A model generated the notes under the pieces. That model ran no database searches. It was not told the origin of the DNA and saw only the letters and a list, made by a program, of their open reading frames with translations. This document shows, piece after piece, positions 49,753 through 56,817 of a DNA stretch of 64,000 nt (positions within the stretch are counted from its first letter, which is position 1; each line of letters opens with the position of its first letter). Source of the DNA: a virus; IMG/VR virus record IMGVR_UViG_3300042540_001822, positions 1-64,000 of that record. One strand, 5' to 3'. Both the position numbers and the translations under genes were made by a program.

Positions 49753-49896
49753 TTAATTCATTTTTTTGATTTCCTCTATTAACTGAATAAACATGGATTT
49801 TGTTATATGTTCTTGTTTAACCCACATATAAATTATGCCCATCCTTTCATGGTAATCTTTTTTAGTTTGTAATTTTTCAATGAGTTCCTTTATCAT
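49753..49896 (-). CDS. Hypothetical helical protein, 47 aa
   Basis: ATG 49896: MIKELIEKLQTKKDYHERMG, MWVKQEHITKSMFIQLIEEI. Amphipathic helices. Short; supported by position between RNA genes and good codon pattern. Confidence 0.5.
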   Translation of the reverse strand: MIKELIEKLQTKKDYHERMGIIYMWVKQEHITKSMFIQLIEEIKKMN

Positions 49897-50000
49897 TTAA
49901 CTATTTGTTTTTTCTTCTTTTGACCCGCCCGCGTTCGACGTATGTTAGTAATATACTATGTTAAAAAGTAACACCTAGCCGTTGTCTGTTTCGGAACGTG

Positions 50001-50098
50001 TAGTCAGGACAGGATTCGAACCTGCACACCTCAGTGTTTTATAGTTCATCAACTATGCGTTTCCCAAATGATATGTCTACCAATTTCGCCACCTGACT
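50001..50098 (-). tRNA. tRNA-like RNA 2 (non-canonical interior)
   Basis: 98 nt. Acceptor AGTCAGG/CCTGACT and T-arm CAGG-TTCGAAT-CCTG are perfect. D-type stem GCG/CGC encloses 27 nt; then hairpin ATAGT/ACTAT and a variable-arm-like hairpin ACAC-TGAG-GTGT. No 7-nt anticodon loop can be drawn. Confidence 0.75.
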
Positions 50099-50104
50099 AT
50101 TTGT

Positions 50105-50179
50105 TTAACGATACGGTATTACATTATTTTCAATACACCATAAGTAATACTCTCTGTTGTCAATGTAATAATCTTTCAT
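50105..50179 (-). CDS. Possible micro-ORF, 24 aa
   Basis: MKDYYIDNREYYLWCIENNV. Between two tRNA-like genes; could be chance. Confidence 0.3.
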   Translation of the reverse strand: MKDYYIDNREYYLWCIENNVIPYR

Positions 50180-50201
50180 TGTTTCTATTTTTAATTGTTA
50201 G

Positions 50202-50333
50202 TAGTCAGGACAGGACTCGAACCTGTGCCTTGAGACTGACCCCTTGCTGACCTTTAGGTATCCACATCCTACCAGACTTGATGTGATATTTCTTTATCTG
50301 GGGAGCTGCTCTAACCAACTGAGCTACCTGACT
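50202..50333 (-). tRNA. tRNA-like RNA 3 with pseudoknotted insert
   Basis: 132 nt. Normal acceptor AGTCAGG, D-arm GCTC-AGTTGGTTA-GAGC and T-arm ACAGG-TTCGAGT-CCTGT. The interior has stems CCAGA/TCTGG and ATCACATC/GATGTGGAT that interleave as an H-type pseudoknot, plus ACC/GGT and CCCC/GGGG. Confidence 0.7.
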
Positions 50334-50338
50334 GTGTT

Positions 50339-50536
50339 TTATTCCTCAATATATGTCCACTTTTTAATATCTTTCTCATCACAATAATCATCATATGATG
50401 GAAGATACCACTCACCATTTTTATAATAACACACCTCAAACTTTGGTGTGTTTTTTAATGATGTCCGAATCAAAACCCAACTATTATCTTTGGGAGGTAT
50501 TTTGTCTTTTTTGAAATCTATCCAATTCATATCCAT
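50339..50536 (-). CDS. DUF551-like protein, 65 aa
   Basis: MDMNWIDFKKDKIPPKDNSW, VLIRTSLKNTPKFEVCYYKN, GEWYLPSYDDYC: small family with W..F......P......VL. A common phage protein of unknown role. Confidence 0.65.
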   Translation of the reverse strand: MDMNWIDFKKDKIPPKDNSWVLIRTSLKNTPKFEVCYYKNGEWYLPSYDDYCDEKDIKKWTYIEE

Positions 50537-50538
50537 AC

Positions 50539-50745
50539 TTAAGAATTAAACAATCTTTTATATTCACTTTCACAAGTATCTCGTTTGTTTAATGGGTGAA
50601 CGTCATTCCACTCACCTATATCAACACATTTGACATCTTTTACCTTGGGGTAAATGTAACTAGTGTTTTCAATTAATTGTGTAATTTCTTGTTCACCGAC
50701 ATTTTTTATATCAATAACCAGTAATTCTACTTTATATGCTTTCAT
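50539..50745 (-). CDS. Conserved small phage protein, 68 aa
   Basis: MKAYKVELLVIDIKNVGEQE, ITQLIENTSYIYPKVKDVKC, DIGEWNDVHPLNKRDTCESE: the MKAYKVELLVID...GEW.D.HPLNK family, common in phages. Function unknown. Confidence 0.75.
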   Translation of the reverse strand: MKAYKVELLVIDIKNVGEQEITQLIENTSYIYPKVKDVKCVDIGEWNDVHPLNKRDTCESEYKRLFNS

Positions 50746-50759
50746 ATTTTTATTTTTAG

Positions 50760-50892
50760 CAGTCAGGACAGGATTCGAACCTGTGGTGCAAGTTATTAGG
50801 TGAAGTAATACTCTTCATTCATCAGACTGAGCTGAACCTCTCATTACCTTGCCGACTTGTAGTAGTTGCGTCTGCCATTCCGCCACATGACT
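50760..50892 (-). tRNA. tRNA-like RNA 4
   Basis: 133 nt. Acceptor AGTCATG/CCTGACT has one mismatch; class-II D-arm GCG-GAATGGCAGA-CGC is good; T-arm ACAGG-TTCGAAT-CCTGT is perfect. About 80 nt between them, including hairpin TGAAG-AGTATTA-CTTCA and CAAGT/ACTTG; no normal anticodon arm. Confidence 0.7.
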
Positions 50893-50903
50893 ATTTTATT
50901 TTT

Positions 50904-51011
50904 TTATGCTGTCAACATTCTTATTACAACACCTAACAATACTGAGTAAATCATTGCGGTAATTGCAAAACCAATCATTATACCATCAAAATATGTTTTT
51001 TCCTTTTTCAT
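50904..51011 (-). CDS. Small single-TM protein, 35 aa
   Basis: ATG 51011: MKKEKTYFDGIMIGFAITAM, IYSVLLGVVIRMLTA. Lys-rich start then one hydrophobic helix; like phage membrane micro-proteins. Confidence 0.45.
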   Translation of the reverse strand: MKKEKTYFDGIMIGFAITAMIYSVLLGVVIRMLTA

Positions 51012-51022
51012 AACTTTAAATT

Positions 51023-51232
51023 TTAGGATTTCTGTCTTATCCAAACCTCACCACATTTTTCACACTCTTGTCGGTCTTTAAAATTTCGTACATCATGCTC
51101 GCAAACCGATTTCATAACAGCAGATTGGCGTAATACTTTGGCATACTCATCGGCAAAGTTAAGTGCCATTTCTAAAGTCCAGTGTCTCGTTTCAATCATT
51201 CGAGTTGATTTGTAATATTCTTTTGCTGTCAT
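51023..51232 (-). CDS. Zinc-ribbon-tailed protein, 69 aa
   Basis: MTAKEYYKSTRMIETRHWTL helix, then SVCEHDVRNFKDRQECEKCGEVW: C-x-H...C..C zinc ligands. Family of small phage proteins, unknown role. Confidence 0.7.
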   Translation of the reverse strand: MTAKEYYKSTRMIETRHWTLEMALNFADEYAKVLRQSAVMKSVCEHDVRNFKDRQECEKCGEVWIRQKS

Positions 51233-51241
51233 AACCTTTAT

Positions 51242-51400
51242 TTATGAACTGTGAGGTATTGACTTATCCTTTTGAATTACTTCTAGTGTATCTAGCTGTT
51301 CTTTCAAAGATTTAAGTTCTGTGTGACAAATTAATAACTGCCTTTCCTTTTCTTTAATATGCAATTTTACATCGTAAATTGCTTTCTCAATTTTATTCAT
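51242..51400 (-). CDS. Coiled-coil micro-protein, 52 aa
   Basis: ATG 51400: MNKIEKAIYDVKLHIKEKER, CHTELKSLKEQLDTLEVIQK. Heptad-like Leu/Ile pattern. 9 bp from the next gene. Confidence 0.5.
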   Translation of the reverse strand: MNKIEKAIYDVKLHIKEKERQLLICHTELKSLKEQLDTLEVIQKDKSIPHSS

Positions 51401-51421
51401 TGTGTTAATTAAAAATTTTAG

Positions 51422-51515
51422 TAGTCAGACAGGGTTCGAACCTGTATGTCAGCTTTACATTTCGTTGACTGACCGCACCTTGAAGCGAGCGTCTATCCAA
51501 TTCCGCCACTTGACT
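51422..51515 (-). tRNA. tRNA-Leu-like (CAA), 8-nt anticodon loop
   Basis: 94 nt, closest to canonical in the set. D-arm GCG-GAATTGGATAGA-CGC, anticodon stem CTCGC/GCG with loop TTCAAGGT (anticodon CAA), long variable arm GTCAG/CTGAC, T-arm ACAGG-TTCGAAC-CCTGT. The loop has one base too many and the 5' acceptor AGTCAAG has a bulge against CTGACT. Confidence 0.75.
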
Positions 51516-51521
51516 ATTTAT

Positions 51522-51737
51522 TTAAGTAAGCAAATCCCCACACTTTAGTATATCCCCAACCATTTTCTTGGTACCATTTTCATCAGTAATAGAATTTAGT
51601 TGATAGTGTTTTCCACTGTTGATTGCATCAGCAGTTAAAAGGAATAATGCTTGGATAAATCCATTACAATAAGCAGTCAATTCATATGTGTGTCCATTAC
51701 TGCTTTTAAATAAGCCTATGTACTTGTTATGTTTCAC
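51522..51737 (-). CDS. Hypothetical protein, 71 aa
   Basis: GTG start: MKHNKYIGLFKSSNGHTYEL, FIQALFLLTADAINSGKHYQ. Small phage family that starts with a beta hairpin. Unknown. Confidence 0.65.
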   Translation of the reverse strand: MKHNKYIGLFKSSNGHTYELTAYCNGFIQALFLLTADAINSGKHYQLNSITDENGTKKMVGDILKCGDLLT

Positions 51738-51782
51738 TGTATTTATTTTATTAAGACAAATATACTATTGAAATGAGATTAG

Positions 51783-51815
51783 AAAAAATGAAACCCCAGG
51801 CCAAAAGACCTGGGG
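51783..51815 (-). terminator. Terminator after 51870
   Basis: CCCCAGG-TCTTTTGG-CCTGGGG on the minus strand, then TTTCATTTTTTC. Same design as the terminator at 41122. Confidence 0.7.
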
Positions 51816-51869
51816 CTTGAAAGGGACCCAACCACAGATCCCTTTCGGGAGGGGGACTTTGGACTCCTA

Positions 51870-52220
51870 TTAGTCTTCCCCCTCCTGGTCCATTTCTTTT
51901 TTACGTTCAAGACCCCCAAACAAACCCCCCATCATTTTCTGAATTTCTTCTCGTTTGTTTTCGAATCCTGCGTGGATTTTTCCAACAAAATAACCTGCCA
52001 GAAGAAGTTTCTTTTCGTAACGTGTTAGGGAACCAGGAACATCCAGTTCCTCGGAACGAACAAAGTTACCACAGTCAAGAATGGTGTCAGAAACTGAATC
52101 ACATTTCTTAAAGGAATTCACACATTCCTTAGCCAATGAATCGAAACAGGAATCTGATAAACTGAGACCTCCGGAGATAGTTTTTGGGTAGAATGGTGCG
52201 TCATGCGGATGATTTGACAT
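51870..52220 (-). CDS. Hypothetical protein, 116 aa (paralog of 41197-41556)
   Basis: MSNHPHDAPFYPKTISGGLS, YEKKLLLAGYFVGKIHAGFE, GGLFGGLERKKEMDQEGED. Homologous to 41197 over its full length including the 3' flank. It is the only ordinary gene inside the tRNA-like block. Promoter variant TACCTTTAC at 52247. Confidence 0.8.
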   Translation of the reverse strand: MSNHPHDAPFYPKTISGGLSLSDSCFDSLAKECVNSFKKCDSVSDTILDCGNFVRSEELDVPGSLTRYEKKLLLAGYFVGKIHAGFENKREEIQKMMGGLFGGLERKKEMDQEGED

Positions 52221-52320
52221 AAAATAAGGGTTTAAAGGTTAATGATGTAAAGGTAAGATAAAATTTAGTGAAAAAAAAATGGAACCCCGATTTTATAAAA
52301 TAAATTTGAAATTGTTTTAG

Positions 52321-52407
52321 TAGTCAGGACAGGATTCGAACCTGTGTTCAGGGACTCAAAGTAAGTAACCCTCTGAGTTTGAATGGCAATCTTTTCGCCA
52401 CCTGACT
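52321..52407 (-). tRNA. tRNA-like RNA 6
   Basis: 87 nt. Acceptor/T-arm standard for the set. Short GGC/GCC stem, then an 8-bp hairpin ACTCAGAG/CTTTGAGT with a 9-nt loop GGTTACTTA, alternatively a pseudoknot ACTCA/TGAGT with GGG/CCC. No normal anticodon. Confidence 0.72.
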
Positions 52408-52471
52408 ATTTGTAATTTTGGCTTTTCATTTAGTATCCACAGAGCCCAAATTACTAAAATGAACTGTGCTG

Positions 52472-52593
52472 TAGTCAGGACAGGATTCGAACCTGTGACA
52501 TTGCAACCCTTATACTTCCCGCGTCCTAATGATTATGAACCGTGTTGTTTTCGGGATGTGATAAACCTCTTTCACATTACGCAATACCTGACT
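52472..52593 (-). tRNA. tRNA-like RNA 7
   Basis: 122 nt. Acceptor/T-arm as in the others, but no D-arm: the interior is an ATTGC/GCAAT stem holding ATGTGA-(10)-TCACAT and TCCCG/CGGGA stems. This is a structured RNA with a tRNA top half only. Confidence 0.7.
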
Positions 52594-52808
52594 ATGTTTC
52601 CCCACCCTGAGATTTGGGGTGAGTAGTCATTCTGGTTTTTTCCTATTGATAAAACCTACAGGGCATCCCCTATTAAAACAGTCACACTACGAAGGAGGGG
52701 CTGTGAGTGGCACCTTTAGCCCTAAGAACCGGCATTCCGCTGTCCGATTTAAGCGAGTCCATTGTTTAAGTCTTGAACCAAAGACTCTGAGTATCTCTTA
52801 CTCATTGC
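52594..52808. other. Structured, ORF-poor spacer
   Basis: Contains CCCCACCCTGAGATTTGGGG-type hairpins (52600-52621) and several CAGTCACACTACG..GTGAG words. Nothing coding. Confidence 0.35.
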
Positions 52809-52928
52809 AGTCAGGACAGGACTCGAACCCGTGGAGAACGGCTTGATAGTTTCTGCGCGAGGGCTACTTAATTCGCCACCCCTCAATCCTTGTTCTCAAT
52901 TACGCTGCGGAACCACCGCCACCTGACT
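52808..52928 (-). tRNA. tRNA-like RNA 8
   Basis: 121 nt. Interior hairpins GCGG/CCGC, GAGAAC/GTTCTC enclosing GAGGG/CCCTC; T-arm ACGGG-TTCGAGT-CCTGT with one GT pair. Acceptor AGTCAGG/CCTGACT. Not a cloverleaf. Confidence 0.7.
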
Positions 52929-53089
52929 ATATTTAAAGTAACCCAACTCAGAGGGGTATTTGTTACATTATCACAGCTTTTGCAAAGTACTCTGGTTAAT
53001 TACTCCGTCTGTACCCAACTGCTTTATGTTGGCTTATAGCTGGCTATTTTAATGCAACTCACAACTTTATTTGTTGGAATTACTTTTTG

Positions 53090-53170
53090 TAGTCAGGGCA
53101 GGACTCGAACCTGCGGGAACTGTTTTGCCACGTAGGACTTATGTAGGCTCCACCATTTTGCCACCTGACT
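53090..53170 (-). tRNA. tRNA-like RNA 9
   Basis: 81 nt, near normal size. Acceptor AGTCAGG/CCTGACT, D-type stem GGC-AAAATGGTGGA-GCC, T-arm GCAGG-TTCGAGT-CCTGC. The anticodon region TACATAAGTCCTACGT gives no good 5+7+5 arm. Confidence 0.72.
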
Positions 53171-53342
53171 GTGTGTACCGTTCCTATCTACTTTATGAAC
53201 ATACGGTACCAGATGCTTCATCATGACCTTCGGATAGGTAAGTTTTGAGGATGAGAAGACCTCTGTGTTGTAAGTTGCCTACCATAAATGGTATCCTTTA
53301 GCATCTACTCAAGCAATTCCTTTCTCAAGGGAACAACACTAG

Positions 53343-53463
53343 CAGTAAGGACAGGCTTCGAACCTGTAAGGTCTCCATGACAGAGCCTATGGTGTGATTA
53401 CGCTCACTCATCTTAGGGATGCGAACCCATTCCAATACCGTTTACCAATTTCGGCACCTAACT
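53343..53463 (-). tRNA. tRNA-like RNA 10
   Basis: 121 nt. Acceptor AGTTAGG/CCTTACT (one mismatch), class-II D-arm CCG-AAATTGGTAAA-CGG, hairpin GGG-TTCGCAT-CCC, further stems GTGA/TCAC and CCAT/ATGG, T-arm ACAGG-TTCGAAG-CCTGT. Confidence 0.68.
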
Positions 53464-53976
53464 AAAAAAGAAGGTTCTGGATCGTACCTGGACCAATCAG
53501 GAGAACCTTCAAATTGTATATAAAAGGTCATTTATAATCCTACCTATATTTCCAAGATCCTTTGGAATATAGTAACCATCCAAGGTAGGCCTATACTCTG
53601 GCACTCCGTCTGTACTTGTTGGCCTAATCAATGTGTCATAGGTTTTCAGATACAGCGTTCAGTGTTACCCTCAGGACTTCTTCATCCTGCCCCCAAAGTT
53701 ACGTGGGAACCTCACTTAGAAGTTTAAGTGTGTATCGTAGAATTGTCCAGTATTTCTACGACTTGTGGATTACAACACGACCAATTAAGGCCCCTTACCC
53801 TCTCAATCCATAATGAGGGACTCATTTATTCTCGTTCCCGACGTAACCTACTGAATACCTTCTGTGGTTATACGAATTTCACTTTTGTGTATCTTTCACC
53901 CATAGCCACGAAGACTTCCAGTCGTGGATCACACACCATAACGGATGAGTACTTCCGTTAATTGTGGGCTCTTTTG
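53464..53976. ncRNA. Structured non-coding region, about 500 nt
   Basis: Strong hairpins: GAAGGTTCT/AGAACCTTC (53470-53510, with a T-arm-like CCAGG-TACGATC inside), CTATATTTCCA/TGGAATATAG (53544-53572) within CCTACC/GGTAGG, CGTAGAA/TTCTACG (53736-53760), CCACGA/CGTGG (53906-53927), CGGA/TCCG (53942-53957). No ORF of gene quality. Could be one or several RNAs on the minus strand. Confidence 0.45.
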
Positions 53977-54072
53977 TTGATTAATAAGGATTCGAACCTT
54001 AATCCTCCAGCCCTGTAGCGTTTCGTGTTCCCGAACCTACCGGGGCCAGTGTGCCCATTACACTATAATCAA
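53977..54072 (-). tRNA. tRNA-like RNA 11 with hairpin in anticodon loop
   Basis: 96 nt. Its own acceptor TTGATTA/TAATCAA, D-arm GTGT-AATGGGC-ACAC, T-arm TAAGG-TTCGAAT-CCTTA, anticodon stem GGCCC/GGGCT. The anticodon 'loop' is 29 nt and contains hairpin GTAG/CTAC instead of a 7-nt loop. Confidence 0.75.
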
Positions 54073-54200
54073 TCGAGAGTTTCGAACCTCTCAGGTACCA
54101 AGGTAATTAATCTTGGACTTTGCAATCGGTGTGAGAATCGAACTCACTCAAAAGGACGGTTCCTTTATCAGTTACACAAAGTAATTACTCCTTGCTTTAC
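54073..54200 (-). other. Two orphan T-arm-like hairpins
   Basis: GAGAG...TTCGAA...CTCTC (54074-54091) and GTGAG-TTCGATT-CTCAC (54130-54146) without matching acceptors; likely remnants or further tRNA-like RNAs. Confidence 0.35.
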
Positions 54201-54340
54201 CTGCCGTGTAACGTTTTGTGGCCACTCCGCGTTACCAAATGTCAACCAAAGACATACCAATTCCGCTGTCTTCCCAGCTGTGTGGGTTTAGTATTGACTT
54301 ACCCGTCAATGACGAGCTCTTGCCCCAAACCAAGGCTAGG

Positions 54341-54436
54341 TAGTCAGGACAGGAATCGAACCTGTGAGTATAGGATTAGCGCTTAGCCTATACACATCTT
54401 ATTTCTAGAGTGCGTCTACCACTCCGCCACCTGACC
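54341..54436 (-). tRNA. tRNA-like RNA 13 (class-II shape, degenerate anticodon)
   Basis: 96 nt. Acceptor GGTCAGG/CCTGACT (one GT), D-arm GCG/CGC, variable arm GTATAGG/CCTATAC, T-arm ACAGG-TTCGATT-CCTGT. The anticodon segment CTCTAGAAATAAGATGT does not form a 5-bp stem and lacks U33. Confidence 0.72.
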
Positions 54437-54689
54437 AAATAAAGGGACTGGTTACCCCTTAAGTACCGTTTTCCCGGTTGACGATCTTTCTGTTCACACC
54501 ATGCCACTTTTTTTAGGCATTACAGTGACTGGTTGTTCCCTACTCCAACTACCAGAAAGATCTCGTTGAAAGCAAGGCCGGGTCTAAAAATGGAAAGCAA
54601 TAACTTTCCAAATGAACCATTTTCCATTTTCAGTCTCCCGACTGAAGATGATGATTTTTCCAAAATGTCAAAGAACAAAATCTTTAGTA
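54437..54689. other. Structured spacer
   Basis: Stems GATCTTTCTG/CAGAAAGATC, GGAAAG/CTTTCC and CAGTC/GACTG; no ORF. Confidence 0.35.
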
Positions 54690-54757
54690 GCGGGTGGGGG
54701 TAACGCTCCCCCTACACACCTTGGGTTATGAGCCCAGGCTGCTACTAAGCTACCCGC
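54690..54757 (-). tRNA. tRNA-Met (CAT), atypical T-loop
   Basis: Acceptor GCGGGT/ACCCGC, anticodon stem TGGG/CCCA with loop CTCATAA (CAT), T-stem GGGGG/CCCCC but loop AGCGTTA instead of TTCRANN. D-arm short. Last RNA of the block. Confidence 0.75.
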
Positions 54758-54770
54758 ATAAATATCTATC

Positions 54771-55178
54771 TTACCACCATGAATCGTACCAAATTGTGAA
54801 TCCTTCCTTTAATGCCTGTGATGCCTTTTCTAGAAATTCAATGTCTTTCTCCTTCATTTCATCAGACGACTTACCAAAATTAAAACCTTCAGTAATGGGA
54901 AGTTCATCATCAATAACCAAAGCACCAATCCTATCTAAATCTTCCTGGGTAAGTTTGACAGGAGTACAGTTGAAATGATTTTCTTTACCTCCCTTTTCCC
55001 TGTAAATTTTTTCCATCAAACCATGAAGATTTGGATGGTTTCTCCAGTGAAAAAATTTTTCTGGTTTATGAATGGTTCCATCATTTTCCACAAGGAAATC
55101 TATTTCTTCATGGAAATCGACAGTGTTAGAAGGTTTGAATTCCTTCATTTTATAAACATACATATCTAATCCACCCAT
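54771..55178 (-). CDS. MGLDMY-family phage protein, 135 aa
   Basis: MGGLDMYVYKMKEF, FFHWRNHPNLHGLMEKIY, LPITEGFNFGKSSDEMKEKD, WYDSWW end: family with MGLDMY start, W..HN.LH.W and GF.FG/SWW. Frequent in phages of many hosts; function unknown. Confidence 0.8.
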   Translation of the reverse strand: MGGLDMYVYKMKEFKPSNTVDFHEEIDFLVENDGTIHKPEKFFHWRNHPNLHGLMEKIYREKGGKENHFNCTPVKLTQEDLDRIGALVIDDELPITEGFNFGKSSDEMKEKDIEFLEKASQALKEGFTIWYDSWW

Positions 55179-55274
55179 ACTTTGTTTTTGTTTTGTGAAA
55201 GCAAATTTATGTAAAGAATCGAAATTAAAAAAATTAAACCTCTGTTTTTAAACCGGAAAATTTCAAAAATGTTT

Positions 55275-55475
55275 CTACTTTTTTTTCAGTAATCCAAATA
55301 AAACAATTACACCCAAAACAAAAAAAGCAAATTGTGAAAAGGAAATCCCAGACTCAATTCCTGCCAATTCTGTTAATAGCCAGTAGAAAAATCCAATTAC
55401 TAAAATATTCCACAATAAAATTAGTAGTCCTGCTAGAACTACTAATTTAATGAAACAGCCAATCAAATCACTCAT
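55275..55475 (-). CDS. Small membrane protein, 66 aa
   Basis: Two TM helices (LVVLAGLLILLWNILVIGFF, FFVLGVIVLFGLL) and KKK end. Its ATG overlaps the preceding stop by 4 nt. Confidence 0.7.
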   Translation of the reverse strand: MSDLIGCFIKLVVLAGLLILLWNILVIGFFYWLLTELAGIESGISFSQFAFFVLGVIVLFGLLKKK

Positions 55476-55918
55476 TTGATTTCTCCTTTTCTGAAGTAAA
55501 ATGGGTTTTCCATTCCAGGTGATTTTTTGATTTTGTCCAACATGTGATTGTTGAATTCAATTGCAGATTCAAATTCTGGAACATTCAATTTTTCTGATTC
55601 CACCCATTCGAAGGGTAGAACCATCATTCTGGTTGCCAGTTGGGTTTTTTCCCAGAATTTGGTGACAACATTTTCCTGCTTTGAAAAACCATCAGCTGGA
55701 GAATTGAGGTAGGCATGAAGCTGAGATGGATTGTTGGGTTTGATGATTGCAAACATTCCTTTCATAACTCCATACATAGATTCATGAACCAAACCAACCA
55801 AAACCTTGTCTCCATTCTTGGCAAGTTCTCCAAGAAGCAATTCGATAGGGGTTGGTTGATAGGTTTGACCTGAATTGTCGTTGACAATTACTGTTTGTGG
55901 TTTTTGGTTTTTGTTCAT
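55472..55918 (-). CDS. Hypothetical protein, 148 aa
   Basis: MNKNQKPQTVIVNDNSGQTY, PIELLLGELAKNGDKVLVGL, MNVPEFESAIEFNNHMLDKI-like helices. Leader variant ACAACCACTT before ATG. Unknown. Confidence 0.75.
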   Translation of the reverse strand: MNKNQKPQTVIVNDNSGQTYQPTPIELLLGELAKNGDKVLVGLVHESMYGVMKGMFAIIKPNNPSQLHAYLNSPADGFSKQENVVTKFWEKTQLATRMMVLPFEWVESEKLNVPEFESAIEFNNHMLDKIKKSPGMENPFYFRKGEIK

Positions 55919-55988
55919 AAGTGGTTGTTTTTAGTAAAAGCAAATGTACAATAATTCTTAGAAAAGTAAAAATGAAACCTCATTTTTT

Positions 55989-56765
55989 TCAAATCCCCAA
56001 TTCTGCAAAATCATGAATTGTTGTACCTACTTCCTCCCCAAATACTTCTTGAATAGTTTTTAGTTCCCCATATGGAATATCCATATTATAAACAGAGATG
56101 CTATAATAAAATTCCCGATCTTCTTTGAATCCCATCTCATAAGTGAATGAATTGATTTTTTTCTCGGGTTTACTTTGGTATCTCTTCCACAATTTAAATT
56201 TGGGGTTTAGAGGTTCAACCCTCACATATTTGGAACCAGCTGAAACAACTTTAAAAACATCTCCAAGTTCATATCTTGGTCTGTAAGAATCTTTGGAAAT
56301 TAAACACAATGACCCAACCTTAAATTTCTCTTTTGCTGATTGTATTTTAGTATTCAATACTTTGTCGATTGGTAAAAAAATAATACTGTTAGCAGAAATC
56401 GTAACATTTACATTTGGTTCATCCACCAAATAACCTTTAACACACAAATTCGATTTACTTCTCACACACATTTTATACCCGTGTTTGGAAAAAGAGGGAG
56501 AGTTAATTTGAATTATTTCACCTGGTTTTACTAATTTGTAATTGATAGCACCAATGATATTTTGATTAATTTCAGTTCTAGTAGCAACAAAATACTCTTG
56601 ATAACCATACACAATTTTAGGAATCTCTAATTTTACATCTTCCATCAGAATTTCCAAAATATGGGGCGCATAACCATAGATAGCAGGTAATTCTGCTTCA
56701 AATTTTTCCCTTGTAGGTTCAAACCTAACAATGTTACGTGCTAATGAAAGTCTAGTTCTAGGCAT
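55989..56765 (-). CDS. Hypothetical protein, 258 aa, C-terminal FAELGI
   Basis: MPRTRLSLARNIVRFEPTRE; beta-rich middle (FKVGSLCLISKDSYRPRYEL, VKVVSAGSKYVRVEPLNPKF, SH3-like). Ends GTTIHDFAELGI, a shortened form of the GFEELGI motif at the very C-terminus. Unknown. Confidence 0.75.
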   Translation of the reverse strand: MPRTRLSLARNIVRFEPTREKFEAELPAIYGYAPHILEILMEDVKLEIPKIVYGYQEYFVATRTEINQNIIGAINYKLVKPGEIIQINSPSFSKHGYKMCVRSKSNLCVKGYLVDEPNVNVTISANSIIFLPIDKVLNTKIQSAKEKFKVGSLCLISKDSYRPRYELGDVFKVVSAGSKYVRVEPLNPKFKLWKRYQSKPEKKINSFTYEMGFKEDREFYYSISVYNMDIPYGELKTIQEVFGEEVGTTIHDFAELGI

Positions 56766-56817
56766 AAGATTTAATACCGTAAGAATAAAAGAATCAAGTG
56801 AACAAAAAAAATGAAAC

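Noticed and set aside
50760-50892. Hammerhead ribozyme (CTGATGA seen in RNA 4)
   Set aside because: No matching GAAA after a stem II, so the core is incomplete.
50202-53463. Group I introns inside the tRNA-like genes
   Set aside because: Interiors are only 50-105 nt, far below group I size, and no P7/J8-7 type core (AAGATATAGTC) was found.
54100-54200. Another full tRNA at the orphan T-arms
   Set aside because: No sequence complementary to the expected acceptor (AATCGGT) lies at a suitable distance.
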